DNA from: Meridianimarinicoccus aquatilis
GTDB lineage: Bacteria > Pseudomonadota > Alphaproteobacteria > Rhodobacterales > Rhodobacteraceae
DNA length: 35,454 nucleotides
Direction of reading: 5' to 3'
NCBI RefSeq assembly: GCF_004358675.1
Contig: NZ_SMZO01000035.1
Coordinates: 1 to 35,454, forward strand
Shown here: in pieces, positions 1-8,259 of the stretch
How positions within the stretch are numbered: the first letter of the stretch is position 1
Layout: the number at the start of each line of letters is the position of its first letter
Program-made: the position numbers and the translations under genes
The notes under the pieces: model-generated
What the model was told of the DNA's origin: nothing
Seen by the model: the letters and a program-made list of their open reading frames with translations, nothing else
Database searches by the model: none

Positions 1-93
1 GGCACGGGCGGTGTCGGGGCCAGCGTCGGCGTTGGCCCTGTGCGCGTCGGTGTCGGATCGGGCAGTTGGTGGCGTTTGGGGCTGGGCCTATGA
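1..93 (+). CDS. C-terminal end of a glycine-rich protein (partial)
   Basis: An open frame enters from the left edge and ends at a TGA at 91-93. The 30 visible residues are low complexity: alternating Gly and Val with Ser and Thr, then a Trp-Trp pair near the end. This composition resembles small glycine-rich secreted or surface proteins, but no domain can be named from so little sequence. The stop overlaps the ATG of the next gene in an ATGA arrangement, which suggests translational coupling and a shared operon. The start and upstream context lie outside the window. Confidence 0.5.
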   Translation, partial: GTGGVGASVGVGPVRVGVGSGSWWRLGLGL

Positions 94-251
94 GCCGCGC
101 AGTGCCGATCCTTCTGATTGCACTTGTCGTGCTTTCGGCGTGCGGGCTTGATGGTGCGCCGACACGTCCCACATCGGACCCAGAGCCCGCGCCGCAACCG
201 GGCATCACCGTCAGTGGTTCTGGCTATTCCGGGGTTGCGGCCCGTTTGTGA
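90..251 (+). CDS. Small lipoprotein (LptM-like lipobox protein)
   Basis: A 53-residue protein with a hydrophobic signal segment (residues 5-17) and a lipobox LSAC, which puts the lipidated Cys at residue 18. The mature part is short, Pro-rich and probably unstructured, and begins CGLDGAP. This pattern, lipobox then CG-x-x-G and a proline-rich tail, is like the small LptM-type lipoproteins often found near argH and lysA in Rhodobacteraceae. That comparison is from memory, and neither argH nor lysA is visible here. The ATG at 90 is chosen because it overlaps the preceding stop (ATGA). An in-frame upstream start at 66 would spoil the signal peptide. Expected location is the outer membrane, periplasmic face. 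Confidence 0.65.
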   Translation: MSRAVPILLIALVVLSACGLDGAPTRPTSDPEPAPQPGITVSGSGYSGVAARL

Positions 252-322
252 CAGGGGTGCTTATAGCGGGACTTGGCAGGTGAGTGCACTACCTTGTTGC
301 AACCTGATATATGGAGGTTCCG

Positions 323-637
323 ATGCGAGTTCTGCCCTTGATCTACCTGGCTCTTGCGATCTGGGGCGCGGTGCACCCGATGTATTGGTTTGTCAGTTAC
401 ATGTCGTCCAATCCGGGCGGGCTGTCCGGGTTGATTGATGCTTGGTATGTCAACGACAGCACCACTGGCTTGACGTGGGATTTGACCATCGCGGCCATCG
501 CGCTGACGCTTTGGGTCTTGGTGGAGACGGTTCAGCGCAAGGCGTGGGTCCAGCTTGTTGCGATCCCGGCGACCTTTTGTATCGGCGTGAGTTGCGGGCT
601 GCCTTTGTTCTTGTTCCTGCGTTCCCGCGCTGAGTAG
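323..637 (+). CDS. DUF2834 family membrane protein
   Basis: A 104-residue integral membrane protein with about three hydrophobic helices (roughly residues 4-22, 50-70 and 78-98). It ends with a GVSCGLPLFLFLR motif that is typical of DUF2834 proteins, and its length matches the family. The ATG at 323 is preferred over an upstream in-frame ATG at 311 because a GGAGG ribosome binding site at 313-317 lies a few bases before it. The function of the family is unknown. It follows the small lipoprotein by about 70 bases and may share its transcript. Confidence 0.75.
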   Translation: MRVLPLIYLALAIWGAVHPMYWFVSYMSSNPGGLSGLIDAWYVNDSTTGLTWDLTIAAIALTLWVLVETVQRKAWVQLVAIPATFCIGVSCGLPLFLFLRSRAE

Positions 638-674
638 ACGGGTGGAATGGCAAGCGACGCTCCCGCCCGTCGTC

Positions 675-728
675 GACATCGTGCGATGTCTCCTCCCGTT
701 GGGCGTGGCGCGCCCGTACCGGGCGCGC
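675..728. repeat. Two adjacent perfect inverted repeats in an intergenic region
   Basis: The gap between the DUF2834 gene and the F420 dehydrogenase-like gene holds a 7-base inverted repeat with a 2-base loop (675-681/684-690). A very GC-rich 9-base inverted repeat with a 3-base loop follows (708-716/720-728). No T-run follows, so this is not a classic intrinsic terminator. It could be a transcript 3'-end hairpin or a protein-binding site. Function is unknown. Confidence 0.35.
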
Positions 729-805
729 GGTCCCGCGTATCGGTGGAGCCTTTCCAAAAACCATCGGGAATGGACTGGCGCCATCGGTGCCGGTAGGCAA
801 GGCAT

Positions 806-2062
806 ATGAGCGACCGACCACAGACCGCCCCGCATGTCCTTCCCAGCCTCGCAATTGGCGGCGCAGCGCGGCCCGGTCTGTGCACGGATTGCGGTGTCTC
901 GCGCATCGGCGACGGGAAAGCGTGTGGTCGCGCCTGCCAATTTATTGCACCGGACTATGGCGCATTGGAGAGGGCCGTTCACGGACGGACGGCCGCCAGT
1001 GACGGCGATGAATCGTTCTTTGGCGTCATCCGCAGCATGCAGCGTGCGCGTCTTGCGCCACCAGCGCCCGGGGCACAGTGGACCGGTTTGACCACGGCGA
1101 TCGCGGCGCAACTGTTGGAAGCCAGGTCAGTGGATGCGGTGCTGACAGTTGCACCAGATCCGCAAGACCGTTGGAAGCCACGCCCGGTTATCGTCACGGA
1201 TCCTGCGGATCTGGCGCAATGCCGGGGGATGCGCATGGGGTATGCTCCGCTGCTATCTGCACTGGAACCTGCCCGCGCGGCGGGGCATCGCCGCATCGCG
1301 CTGATTGGCATCCCGTGCCAAGTATATGCGCTGAGGGCGCTGGAGGCGGAGTTGGGGTTCGATGCGATCACCGTGATCGGCACCCCCTGTTCGGACAATA
1401 CCACCACCGAAAATTTTCATCACTTCCTGTCCCTGCTAGATCCCAAACCGGACACGATCAGTTATTTGGAGTTTCGCACGGATTTCAAAGTGGAATTGCG
1501 TTTCGACGACGGGCGCTCCCCGCGTTTGGTGCCTTTCTTGAGCTTGCCGATTTCTGCGCTGCCAGAGGATTTCTTTCCTCTGACGTGCAAGACCTGCGTG
1601 GATTATACCAACCGTTTGGCGGACGTAACGGTGGGGTATATGGGGGGTAACGGTGACCAGTGGGTTATCGCGCGCAACGAGCGGGGTGAGGCGGCTCTCA
1701 GGGCGCTTGGTGCCCGGCTGGCCGTGCGTCCGCTTACGGATAGAGGGTCACGCGCCGGGGCGGTCAAAGGGTTTCTGGCGAACACAGCGCGCGCCGCGGG
1801 CGGGATGCCATTGCGGCGCATGCCAAACTGGCTGCGACCCATCGTGTCGTTCCTGCAGCCTCGGATTGGCCCGCGTGGCTTGGAGTTCGCCCGTGCGCGG
1901 GTCGAGATGAAAGCGGTCGAGACTGTGCTCCATTTGCGGCGCGTTCACCCCAAACGGATGAAAACGATGGTGCCCGACTACGTGTGGCATTTGGTAAAGC
2001 CCTACGGTTTGTCCCCAACCAAAGGAGAATGTTCTGTCGAGCCGCCTCGCAAGGGTGGCTAG
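806..2062 (+). CDS. Coenzyme F420 hydrogenase/dehydrogenase beta-subunit family protein (BciB/HCAR-like)
   Basis: A 418-residue protein. Its motifs match plant 7-hydroxymethyl-chlorophyll a reductase and bacterial divinyl reductase BciB, which are ferredoxin-dependent Fe-S flavoproteins of the FrhB fold. These include AQWTGLTTAIA, a DP-x-DR-x-x-PRPV segment, GIPCQVYALR, GTPCSDNTT, CKTCVDYTNRLADV, VGYMGGNGDQW and GPRGLEFAR. The N-terminal cysteines are at 26, 29, 40 and 44; the third Cys of the usual C-x2-C-x2-C cluster is Ser32. The C-terminal FrhB domain is complete. Known members reduce (bacterio)chlorophyll intermediates, but no other pigment gene is visible here, so the substrate is open. 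The ATG at 806 is the first start in frame. It stands alone, 135 bases before the ABC locus. Confidence 0.78.
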   Translation: MSDRPQTAPHVLPSLAIGGAARPGLCTDCGVSRIGDGKACGRACQFIAPDYGALERAVHGRTAASDGDESFFGVIRSMQRARLAPPAPGAQWTGLTTAIAAQLLEARSVDAVLTVAPDPQDRWKPRPVIVTDPADLAQCRGMRMGYAPLLSALEPARAAGHRRIALIGIPCQVYALRALEAELGFDAITVIGTPCSDNTTTENFHHFLSLLDPKPDTISYLEFRTDFKVELRFDDGRSPRLVPFLSLPISALPEDFFPLTCKTCVDYTNRLADVTVGYMGGNGDQWVIARNERGEAALRALGARLAVRPLTDRGSRAGAVKGFLANTARAAGGMPLRRMPNWLRPIVSFLQPRIGPRGLEFARARVEMKAVETVLHLRRVHPKRMKTMVPDYVWHLVKPYGLSPTKGECSVEPPRKGG

Positions 2063-2197
2063 GAACTGTGCAGTCCGCCCTCAGGCGATGTCACCGGACG
2101 GGCTTGCGCCGCATTTCGCACAAGCCGGGGCTTGCGCCTTTGGCAAAGCGTCTACATGCTTTGGGGTTAAGAAAAACAAAACAGGGAGCTACCACCA

Positions 2198-3781
2198 ATG
2201 ACTGGAACCCCCGGCCTTGTCGCCGTCACATTGCTTGCCACGACGGCGTTAACCACAATGGCCCCAGCCGAAACGCTTCGTTGGGCGCGTGCCGGCGACA
2301 GCCTCACGCTGGACCCACACGCACAGAACGAAGGCCCAACACACACTGTTGCGCACCAGATCTACGAGCCGCTTCTGATCCGTGACATGACCGGGTCGTT
2401 CGAGCCAGCCTTGGCCACGGAATGGGCACCGTCGCCCGATGACCCCAATGTTTGGATCTTCAAGCTGCGCGAGGGCGTGACGTTCCACGATGGCGCGACC
2501 TTTGACGCCTCTGACGTGGTGTTTTCGATCAATCGCGCCAAAACGCCAGACAGCGACATGAAAGAATTGCTGACGTCCGTGGTAGAGGTGCGCGCGCCTG
2601 ACCCGATGACCGTTGAAATCGTGACCGACGGTCCGAACCCGATCCTGCCCAGCAACCTGACGAACCTGTTCATCATGGATGAAGACTGGACCGTGGCAAA
2701 CGATGCCGTGAAAGTTCAGGATTACGAAGGCAACGAGGACACGTTCGCGGCGCGCAACGCCAATGGCACTGGCCCTTACATTCTGTCGAGCCGCGAGCCC
2801 GATGTGCGGACCGTTCTGACGCAGTTCCCCGACTATTGGGGGAAGGACCTGTTCCCCATGGACGTAACCGAGATCGAGTATACCCCGATCCAGAACGCAG
2901 CTACGCGGGTTGCTGCACTGCTCTCGGGCGAGGTTGATCTGATTCAGGACGTTCCGGTTCAGGATTTGGCCCGCGTTGCCGGCACAGATGGGCTTGAGGT
3001 GCGCACAGCGCCGCAGAACCGGGTGATTTTCCTTGGTCTGAACATGGGCGCTGATGATCTGGACAGTGACAACGTTGAGGGTGTGAACCCGTTTGCTGAT
3101 GCGCGCGTCCGCCAGGCGATGAACCTTGCTATCAACCGCGAAGCTATTCAGCAGGTCGTCATGCGCGGCCAAAGCCAGCCGGCGGGCATGATCGCACCGC
3201 CCTTTGTCAACGGCTGGTCAGAAGCGCTGGATCAGGCGAGTACCGACATTCCAGCGGCCAAGGCTTTGATGGAAGAGGCGGGCTATGGTGACGGTTTCAC
3301 GGTTCAATTGGACTGCCCGAATGACCGCTACATCAATGACGAAGCGATCTGTCAGGCCGCCGTGGGCATGATGGCGCAAATCGGGATCGACGTCGCGCTG
3401 GATGCCAAGCCGAAGGCGCAGCACTTCCCACTGATCTCAAATAAGACCACCGATTTCTACATGCTGGGCTGGGGCGTTCCGACCTATGACAGCGAGTATA
3501 TCTTCAACTTCCTGGTTCACACGACAGATGACGAGCGCGGTTCGTGGAACGCGACCGGCTATTCCAATGCAGATCTGGATGCGAAAATCGAATCGCTGGC
3601 GTCGGAAACGGATCTCAGCGTGCGGAACGCGACCATCGCCGAGATTTGGGAAGTGATCCAAGCTGAGACCTTGTACCTGCCGATCCACCACCAGGTTCTA
3701 AACTGGGGTATGTCTTCGAAGGTCGGTGTCCTTGTCGACCCGGAAGATCAGCCAAAAATCAAATACATCACGATGAACTGA
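2198..3781 (+). CDS. ABC transporter substrate-binding protein, family 5 (first copy)
   Basis: A 527-residue periplasmic solute-binding protein of the SBP_bac_5 (DppA/OppA) family. The family captures peptides, opines or similar solutes for an ABC importer. It shows LDPH near residue 40, the family signature LREGVTFHDGATFDASDV, NANGTGPYIL, and a C-terminal lobe ending in SKVGVLVDP. The first 24 residues are a hydrophobic signal segment ending near APA. Its n-region lacks Lys or Arg, which is unusual, but an in-frame stop at 2168-2170 leaves no better start. A GGGAG ribosome binding site precedes the ATG. It is a clear paralogue of the binding protein at 5602 and is followed by a strong hairpin. 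The ligand cannot be read from sequence. Confidence 0.92.
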   Translation: MTGTPGLVAVTLLATTALTTMAPAETLRWARAGDSLTLDPHAQNEGPTHTVAHQIYEPLLIRDMTGSFEPALATEWAPSPDDPNVWIFKLREGVTFHDGATFDASDVVFSINRAKTPDSDMKELLTSVVEVRAPDPMTVEIVTDGPNPILPSNLTNLFIMDEDWTVANDAVKVQDYEGNEDTFAARNANGTGPYILSSREPDVRTVLTQFPDYWGKDLFPMDVTEIEYTPIQNAATRVAALLSGEVDLIQDVPVQDLARVAGTDGLEVRTAPQNRVIFLGLNMGADDLDSDNVEGVNPFADARVRQAMNLAINREAIQQVVMRGQSQPAGMIAPPFVNGWSEALDQASTDIPAAKALMEEAGYGDGFTVQLDCPNDRYINDEAICQAAVGMMAQIGIDVALDAKPKAQHFPLISNKTTDFYMLGWGVPTYDSEYIFNFLVHTTDDERGSWNATGYSNADLDAKIESLASETDLSVRNATIAEIWEVIQAETLYLPIHHQVLNWGMSSKVGVLVDPEDQPKIKYITMN

Positions 3782-3785
3782 AGAT

Positions 3786-3814
3786 CATACCGGGCGGTAT
3801 CGCCGCCCGGTATG
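3786..3814 (+). terminator. Strong hairpin after the first binding-protein gene
   Basis: A perfect 12-base stem (3786-3797 with 3803-3814) and a 5-base loop sit four bases after the stop codon. There is no T-run directly after it, so it may act as a 3'-end stabiliser or weak attenuator rather than a full intrinsic terminator. Such hairpins commonly raise the level of a binding protein relative to downstream genes. Confidence 0.7.
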
Positions 3815-3880
3815 GCTTCCCCGCCTTGTCATCTTGGTGCCTTCCCCACAGGCTAGGCATCACGAACGAGATCGGGTGAA

Positions 3881-4369
3881 ATGGTGCAACGTCGGATCAA
3901 ACTGAGACGATTGTTCTTCGTGGCCCTTTTGGGGGTCGCGATTTTGGCATTGGGGACAAATGCTATGCTGGCAAAAACCTATGTCATGGCTTCTGCCCTG
4001 CACGGCGTGTTGGTCGACGAGGCCGGAACGCCGGCGGCTGGGGTGCGCGTGACCCGCAGGTGGACCTGGGGGTGGAATAGCCGAACCGATAGCAGTGACG
4101 TGATCACCGATGCGGAAGGGCGCTTTTCATTCCCCGAGGTCGCGGTGTCGCCGGGTTTGACGGGGCGTCTGCCACATGCACCGGGTATCGGGATCGAGGT
4201 GTCGGCAGAGATCGCCGGTGCCGAGTTGATCCTTCTGGATTTGAAGAAACGAAATTACGACCGGGATGGCGAATTGGACGGCAAGCCGTTCAAGATTCGA
4301 TGCCGGACAGACATTGAACCCGACGCGAGGGGCTTTTTTTGGGGCACATGCGAACTTGACGACAGTTAA
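3881..4369 (+). CDS. DUF6795-like protein with carboxypeptidase-regulatory-like fold
   Basis: A 162-residue protein with a basic N-terminus and one hydrophobic helix (about residues 12-34) that is either an uncleaved anchor or a signal. A beta-sandwich follows of the carboxypeptidase regulatory / DUF6795 type, with the motif GVLVDEAGTPAAGVRVTR and then ITDAEGRFSFPEV. Two late cysteines (RIRCRT-like and GTCELD segments) could form a disulfide, which fits a periplasmic location. It lies 31 bases before a class-3 lipase, so the two probably form a transcription unit. From memory, DUF6795-like proteins occur beside secreted lipases, which makes a partner or immunity role possible; this is inference. 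It interrupts an ABC importer locus to which it has no obvious relation. Confidence 0.6.
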   Translation: MVQRRIKLRRLFFVALLGVAILALGTNAMLAKTYVMASALHGVLVDEAGTPAAGVRVTRRWTWGWNSRTDSSDVITDAEGRFSFPEVAVSPGLTGRLPHAPGIGIEVSAEIAGAELILLDLKKRNYDRDGELDGKPFKIRCRTDIEPDARGFFWGTCELDDS

Positions 4370-4400
4370 GCCGCCGGTCGGGCAGTAAGGGATTTACGTC

Positions 4401-5546
4401 ATGGAAATATCGCCAGGTCTTGCCGCCACTCTTGCCGACGCCGTTTACGGCGTGCGCGAGCAGGGGAACGTGCGCCGAGCTGTGGCGCGGCAGATCGGTA
4501 GCCCGGAGGTTCTGGAAGACGTGTTCGACGTGTCCGGCGCGGCGGTGGCTGGAATGTCTGGTGGAAGGCTCTTGGGTGCAAAATCGGGCTTTGGCATGGT
4601 TCTTCGGGGGCGCGGACCGCTAGAAGGTCATATGGCTGTGGTCACGCGCGGCACCGAAACCCAGCAGGACTGGCTGAGCAATGCCAATGTCGCCTATGAC
4701 ACGGGGCCGGGCGGTTTTCCCGTTCATGCCGGATTTTCTCGCCTTTATGCGTCAATGAAGGACGACGTCAACGCGTCCATGCGGGGCAAGGACCCCTCCC
4801 ACATTCATATCGTTGGCCATTCCTTGGGCGGGGCGGTTGCAAACCTCTTCGCGGCGCAGTTCAAGCTGGAAAATCGCGGCGATGTACATCTTTACACATT
4901 TGGCGCGCCCCGGCCTGGGCACGGGGCTTTTTCGCGGTTCATGACGTCAGAACTGGACGCAACACACCATCGTCGGGTGTATTGCGGTGCCGACCCGGTG
5001 CCGATGGTTCCGACATGGCCCTTCATGCACGCCCCGATAGACATGCCCGGATTACGCAGTCCGCACGGGGGCAGCCTGATGTCGATCGAGGCGCACCGCA
5101 TCCCAAGCTATCGCAACGCCCTGTACGGGTACACATGGCGCGAAATGCAGGCGGCGCAGGGAGAAACATCGTTCAATGACACGTTCGAATACTGGATTGG
5201 CAAGGCGCAAAGCCCGTCTTTTGGGATGATGTCCTCGGGGCTGATCTGGGCGCTTGGTCGTGCCCTGAGGGCGCTGTTCCGGGCCTTGTCCGTTGGGTTG
5301 GTACTTGTTGGCATTCCAACGCTGACAGCGATCGATCGTCTGGCGGGACTGATGTTTGGGGCGGCTCAACGATCTTCCGAAACCGAGCAGAATCTGATGC
5401 AAGTGGTTGCCGGTTTTGGCCGTTTTCTGGGTTACGCTGCGATAGATGGCATCAATCTTTCCGCTGCGCTTCTGTCGCACATCTTCACATCGGTCTATCA
5501 AGTTCTGGCCCGCCTCGCGCGCGGTGCGCTGAACGCACCGGCCTGA
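4401..5546 (+). CDS. Class-3 lipase (alpha/beta hydrolase) with hydrophobic C-terminus
   Basis: A 381-residue protein of the lipase_3 family. The nucleophile motif GHSLGGA puts the catalytic Ser at residue 141. Asp198 (GADPVPMVP) and His232 (EAHRIPSY) fit the rest of the triad. TFGAPRPG after the nucleophile is typical of the family. There is no signal peptide. The region from about 275 to 315 is strongly hydrophobic and could insert in a membrane, with further amphipathic sequence to the end. The expected reaction is hydrolysis of acyl glycerols or phospholipids. With the preceding DUF6795-like gene it forms a cassette between two binding-protein genes. A signal-less lipase with membrane helices beside a periplasmic partner resembles some secreted effector arrangements, but no secretion system genes are present here. 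Confidence 0.8.
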   Translation: MEISPGLAATLADAVYGVREQGNVRRAVARQIGSPEVLEDVFDVSGAAVAGMSGGRLLGAKSGFGMVLRGRGPLEGHMAVVTRGTETQQDWLSNANVAYDTGPGGFPVHAGFSRLYASMKDDVNASMRGKDPSHIHIVGHSLGGAVANLFAAQFKLENRGDVHLYTFGAPRPGHGAFSRFMTSELDATHHRRVYCGADPVPMVPTWPFMHAPIDMPGLRSPHGGSLMSIEAHRIPSYRNALYGYTWREMQAAQGETSFNDTFEYWIGKAQSPSFGMMSSGLIWALGRALRALFRALSVGLVLVGIPTLTAIDRLAGLMFGAAQRSSETEQNLMQVVAGFGRFLGYAAIDGINLSAALLSHIFTSVYQVLARLARGALNAPA

Positions 5547-5601
5547 TATCGAACGCCGGTTCAAAAGCTGACCAGCACACACCTTTTCAAGGAGATCACA
5601 G

Positions 5602-7155
5602 ATGGCACGTCTTTCCCTCGCCGTTGCCCTTACCGTTCTTGTCGGCACTACGACGCATGCGTCTGAATTCCGCTGGGCATCCACAACAGACCCTCAGACC
5701 ATGGATCCGCACGCTGTCAATTCGACTCCGGTGCTGAGTTTTTTGAACAACGTCTATGAAGGGCTGGTGCGACGAGGCAAAGACATGACACTTGAGCCGT
5801 CGCTTGCCACCTCGTGGGAGCCGCTTGAAAACGGCGGCGGCTGGCGCTTTTATCTGCGCGAAGGCGTGACATTCCACGACGGTAGCGCGTTCACTGCCGA
5901 AGATGTGCTCTGGTCGTATCAGCGCGCCTCTAGCGTATTGGCTGATACGGCAAGCTGGTTCTCGCCCGTGGCGGCCATGGTCGCGAAAGACGATTACACG
6001 GTTGAGATTCGCACGAAGGCACCGAACCCGATTTTTCCGGACAGCATCGCCAACTGGATGATCATGGATAAAGGCTGGTCCGACGCAAACGAGGCGCAAT
6101 ATCCGGCCAAAGACGGCGAAAACTATGCCACGCTGCATGCAAATGGCACTGGTCCCTTCCTGTTGGTCGAACGCGATCCGGGCCTGAGCACCGTACTGGA
6201 GCCCAATTCCGACTGGTGGGGCGAGGCAGAGCATAATCTGACCCGTGCCACGTTCACCCCGATCCAGAACCCGGCAACTGCCGTGGCCGCGCTTTTGTCG
6301 GGGGATATCGACATGATCAACCCGGTGCCAATTCAGGATGCGGCGCGGCTGGAACAAGCCCCCGGTGTGGACCTGATCCGCGGGACCGAAACGCGTGTGA
6401 TCATGCTTGGGTTTGATCAAACCTCGCCAGAGTTGTTGTCAGGGGCCGGACCAAACCCATTTCTGGATGAACGCGTGCGCAGGGCCGTGTCCATGGCGGT
6501 GAATGTGCCCGCGATCTTGCAAACGATCATGCGCGGCAGTGCCGAGCCCGCGTCGCAACTGGTGCCTGCGGGCCTGCGCGGCTATTCTGAAGCCAACGCA
6601 GCACGGCCCGACCTTGATCTTGACGGTGCGCGCGCGCTGCTGGCCGAAGCTGGGTATCCCGATGGGTTCAGCTTCGAGCTGAAGTGCACAAATGACCGCT
6701 ATCTCAATGACGCGTCGGTGTGTCAGGCCGTGGTGGCGATGCTCGCACAAATTGGGCTCGAAGTGACGTTGGATGCGATGCCGGTTCGCAATTACTGGAC
6801 CGAGTTGCGGGCAGATAATTTCGACATGTATTTGCTGGGATGGTCCCCCGGCACGTTCGACGCAGAGCACCCGTTGCGTTTTCTAGCGCACACGCCTGTT
6901 GCTGATCTGGGTACTTGGAACTTCGGGGGCTATTCCAACGCGCGAATTGATGCGTTGTTGCCGCTGATCCAATCGGAAATCGATGAAAGCGCGCGTCAGG
7001 CCATGCTGGATGAAACCGCCGCAATCCTGCAGCAAGAGGTGGCTTATGTGCCTTTGTACGTTCAGCCGCTTTTGTGGGGGGTGCGCGACGGTATCACGGT
7101 CACCCAGCGGCCGGACAATTTTTTCATGCTGCGTTGGGTGAACCTGGCGGACTGA
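5602..7155 (+). CDS. ABC transporter substrate-binding protein, family 5 (second copy)
   Basis: A 517-residue SBP_bac_5 protein with a standard signal peptide (about 20 residues, MARLSL then a hydrophobic core ending THAS). It shares long stretches with the copy at 2198: RWAS/RWAR, DPHA, LREGVTFHDG, ANGTGPF/Y and the NDRYLNDASVCQA region. The two are therefore duplicates that have diverged, probably in ligand preference. The ribosome binding site AAGGAG lies before the ATG. It is followed by a hairpin and then by the permease genes, so this copy is the one directly linked to the importer. The lipase cassette lies between the two copies. Confidence 0.92.
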   Translation: MARLSLAVALTVLVGTTTHASEFRWASTTDPQTMDPHAVNSTPVLSFLNNVYEGLVRRGKDMTLEPSLATSWEPLENGGGWRFYLREGVTFHDGSAFTAEDVLWSYQRASSVLADTASWFSPVAAMVAKDDYTVEIRTKAPNPIFPDSIANWMIMDKGWSDANEAQYPAKDGENYATLHANGTGPFLLVERDPGLSTVLEPNSDWWGEAEHNLTRATFTPIQNPATAVAALLSGDIDMINPVPIQDAARLEQAPGVDLIRGTETRVIMLGFDQTSPELLSGAGPNPFLDERVRRAVSMAVNVPAILQTIMRGSAEPASQLVPAGLRGYSEANAARPDLDLDGARALLAEAGYPDGFSFELKCTNDRYLNDASVCQAVVAMLAQIGLEVTLDAMPVRNYWTELRADNFDMYLLGWSPGTFDAEHPLRFLAHTPVADLGTWNFGGYSNARIDALLPLIQSEIDESARQAMLDETAAILQQEVAYVPLYVQPLLWGVRDGITVTQRPDNFFMLRWVNLAD

Positions 7156-7168
7156 GTGCACTTGAGAC

Positions 7169-7206
7169 CTGGCAGGGCGATGCTTTCAAACCGTTTGCCC
7201 TGCCAG
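7169..7206 (+). terminator. Hairpin between second binding protein and permease genes
   Basis: A perfect 10-base stem (7169-7178 with 7197-7206) encloses an 18-base loop, starting 13 bases after the stop codon. No T-run follows. Its place between a binding protein and its permease fits a transcript-processing or stabilising element that lowers downstream expression. Confidence 0.55.
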
Positions 7207-7278
7207 CGCAACGCAACGTAAATCCTTGACCTGCGCGGCCATCCCCGGTCTGGTGGATGAGCGACAGACGGAGAAGAC

Positions 7279-8259
7279 ATGCTTGCATATATCCTGCGCC
7301 GGGTCTTTCAATCGGCTGTTGTGCTTTTGGTTGTGGGACTGGTCGCATTTTCCATGTTTCGCTTTGTTGGCGACCCGGTCGACAACATGCTGGGCCAAGA
7401 ACGCACCCAAGCAGATGTTGAACGGTTACGCGAAACGCTTGGTCTCGATGACCCTTTCCCGGTCCAGTATTGGAATTTCCTCGGCGAGGCGTTTCAGGGT
7501 AATTTCGGCATGTCCTATCGGCAGGGTCGGCCCGTGGCTGAAATCCTGATGGAACGTGCGCCTGCGACGCTGGAACTGGCGGCTGTGTCGGGCTTGTTTG
7601 CCATGAGCCTTGGCATAGGCCTTGGTGTTTTTACCGCGATCAGGCGAGATGGATTTGCCGCCAACGCAATCATGACCGTTTCCTTGGTCGGGGTGTCGTT
7701 GCCCACCTTCCTGATCGGGATACTTCTGATCTATCTGTTCTCCGTTGAGCTGGGATGGCTCCCAAGTTTTGGCCGCGGCGATGTTGTGCGTGTGGGGGGA
7801 TGGTCCACCGGCTTTTTGACGGAAAGCGGGCTCAAGGCGCTGATCCTTCCGTCCATCACGCTGGGATTGTATCAGATGACCCTGATCATGCGTCTTGTCC
7901 GGTCTGAGATGCTTGAAGTGCTTCGCACCGATTATATCCGCTTTGCCCGTGCAAGGGGATTGCGCGAGCGCACAGTCAATTTCCGTCATGCGCTGAAGAA
8001 CACCATGGTGCCGGTCATTACCGTGACCGGGCTTCAGCTTGGGTCGATCATCGCGTTTGCGATCATCACCGAAACCGTCTTTCAATGGCCAGGTGTGGGG
8101 CTTTTGTTCATCAACGCGATCCAGTTCGTCGATATCCCCGTTATGGCCGCCTATCTGATGCTGATCTCGGTGATGTTCGTTGGCATCAATCTGATCGTCG
8201 ATCTGCTGTATGTTGCAATTGACCCGCGTTTGCGCGGCGATACGGCGCGGGGGCACTGA
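7279..8259 (+). CDS. ABC transporter permease, DppB/OppB type
   Basis: A 326-residue inner-membrane permease with the N-terminal motif MLAYILRRVFQS, typical of DppB/OppB. It has six predicted helices and the EAA loop (RARGLRERTVNFRHALKN) that contacts the ATPases. The length is normal for the family. It pairs with the next gene to form the translocation pore. The start of the second permease overlaps its stop by one base (TGATG), indicating translational coupling. The ATG at 7279 follows a purine-rich GGAGAAG. Confidence 0.93.
   Translation: MLAYILRRVFQSAVVLLVVGLVAFSMFRFVGDPVDNMLGQERTQADVERLRETLGLDDPFPVQYWNFLGEAFQGNFGMSYRQGRPVAEILMERAPATLELAAVSGLFAMSLGIGLGVFTAIRRDGFAANAIMTVSLVGVSLPTFLIGILLIYLFSVELGWLPSFGRGDVVRVGGWSTGFLTESGLKALILPSITLGLYQMTLIMRLVRSEMLEVLRTDYIRFARARGLRERTVNFRHALKNTMVPVITVTGLQLGSIIAFAIITETVFQWPGVGLLFINAIQFVDIPVMAAYLMLISVMFVGINLIVDLLYVAIDPRLRGDTARGH

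Noticed and set aside
224-1111. A 295-codon reverse-strand open frame across the DUF2834 gene and the start of the BciB-like gene
   Set aside because: It overlaps two well-supported forward genes, is rich in Arg, His and Pro in the way of shadow frames, and shows no motif.
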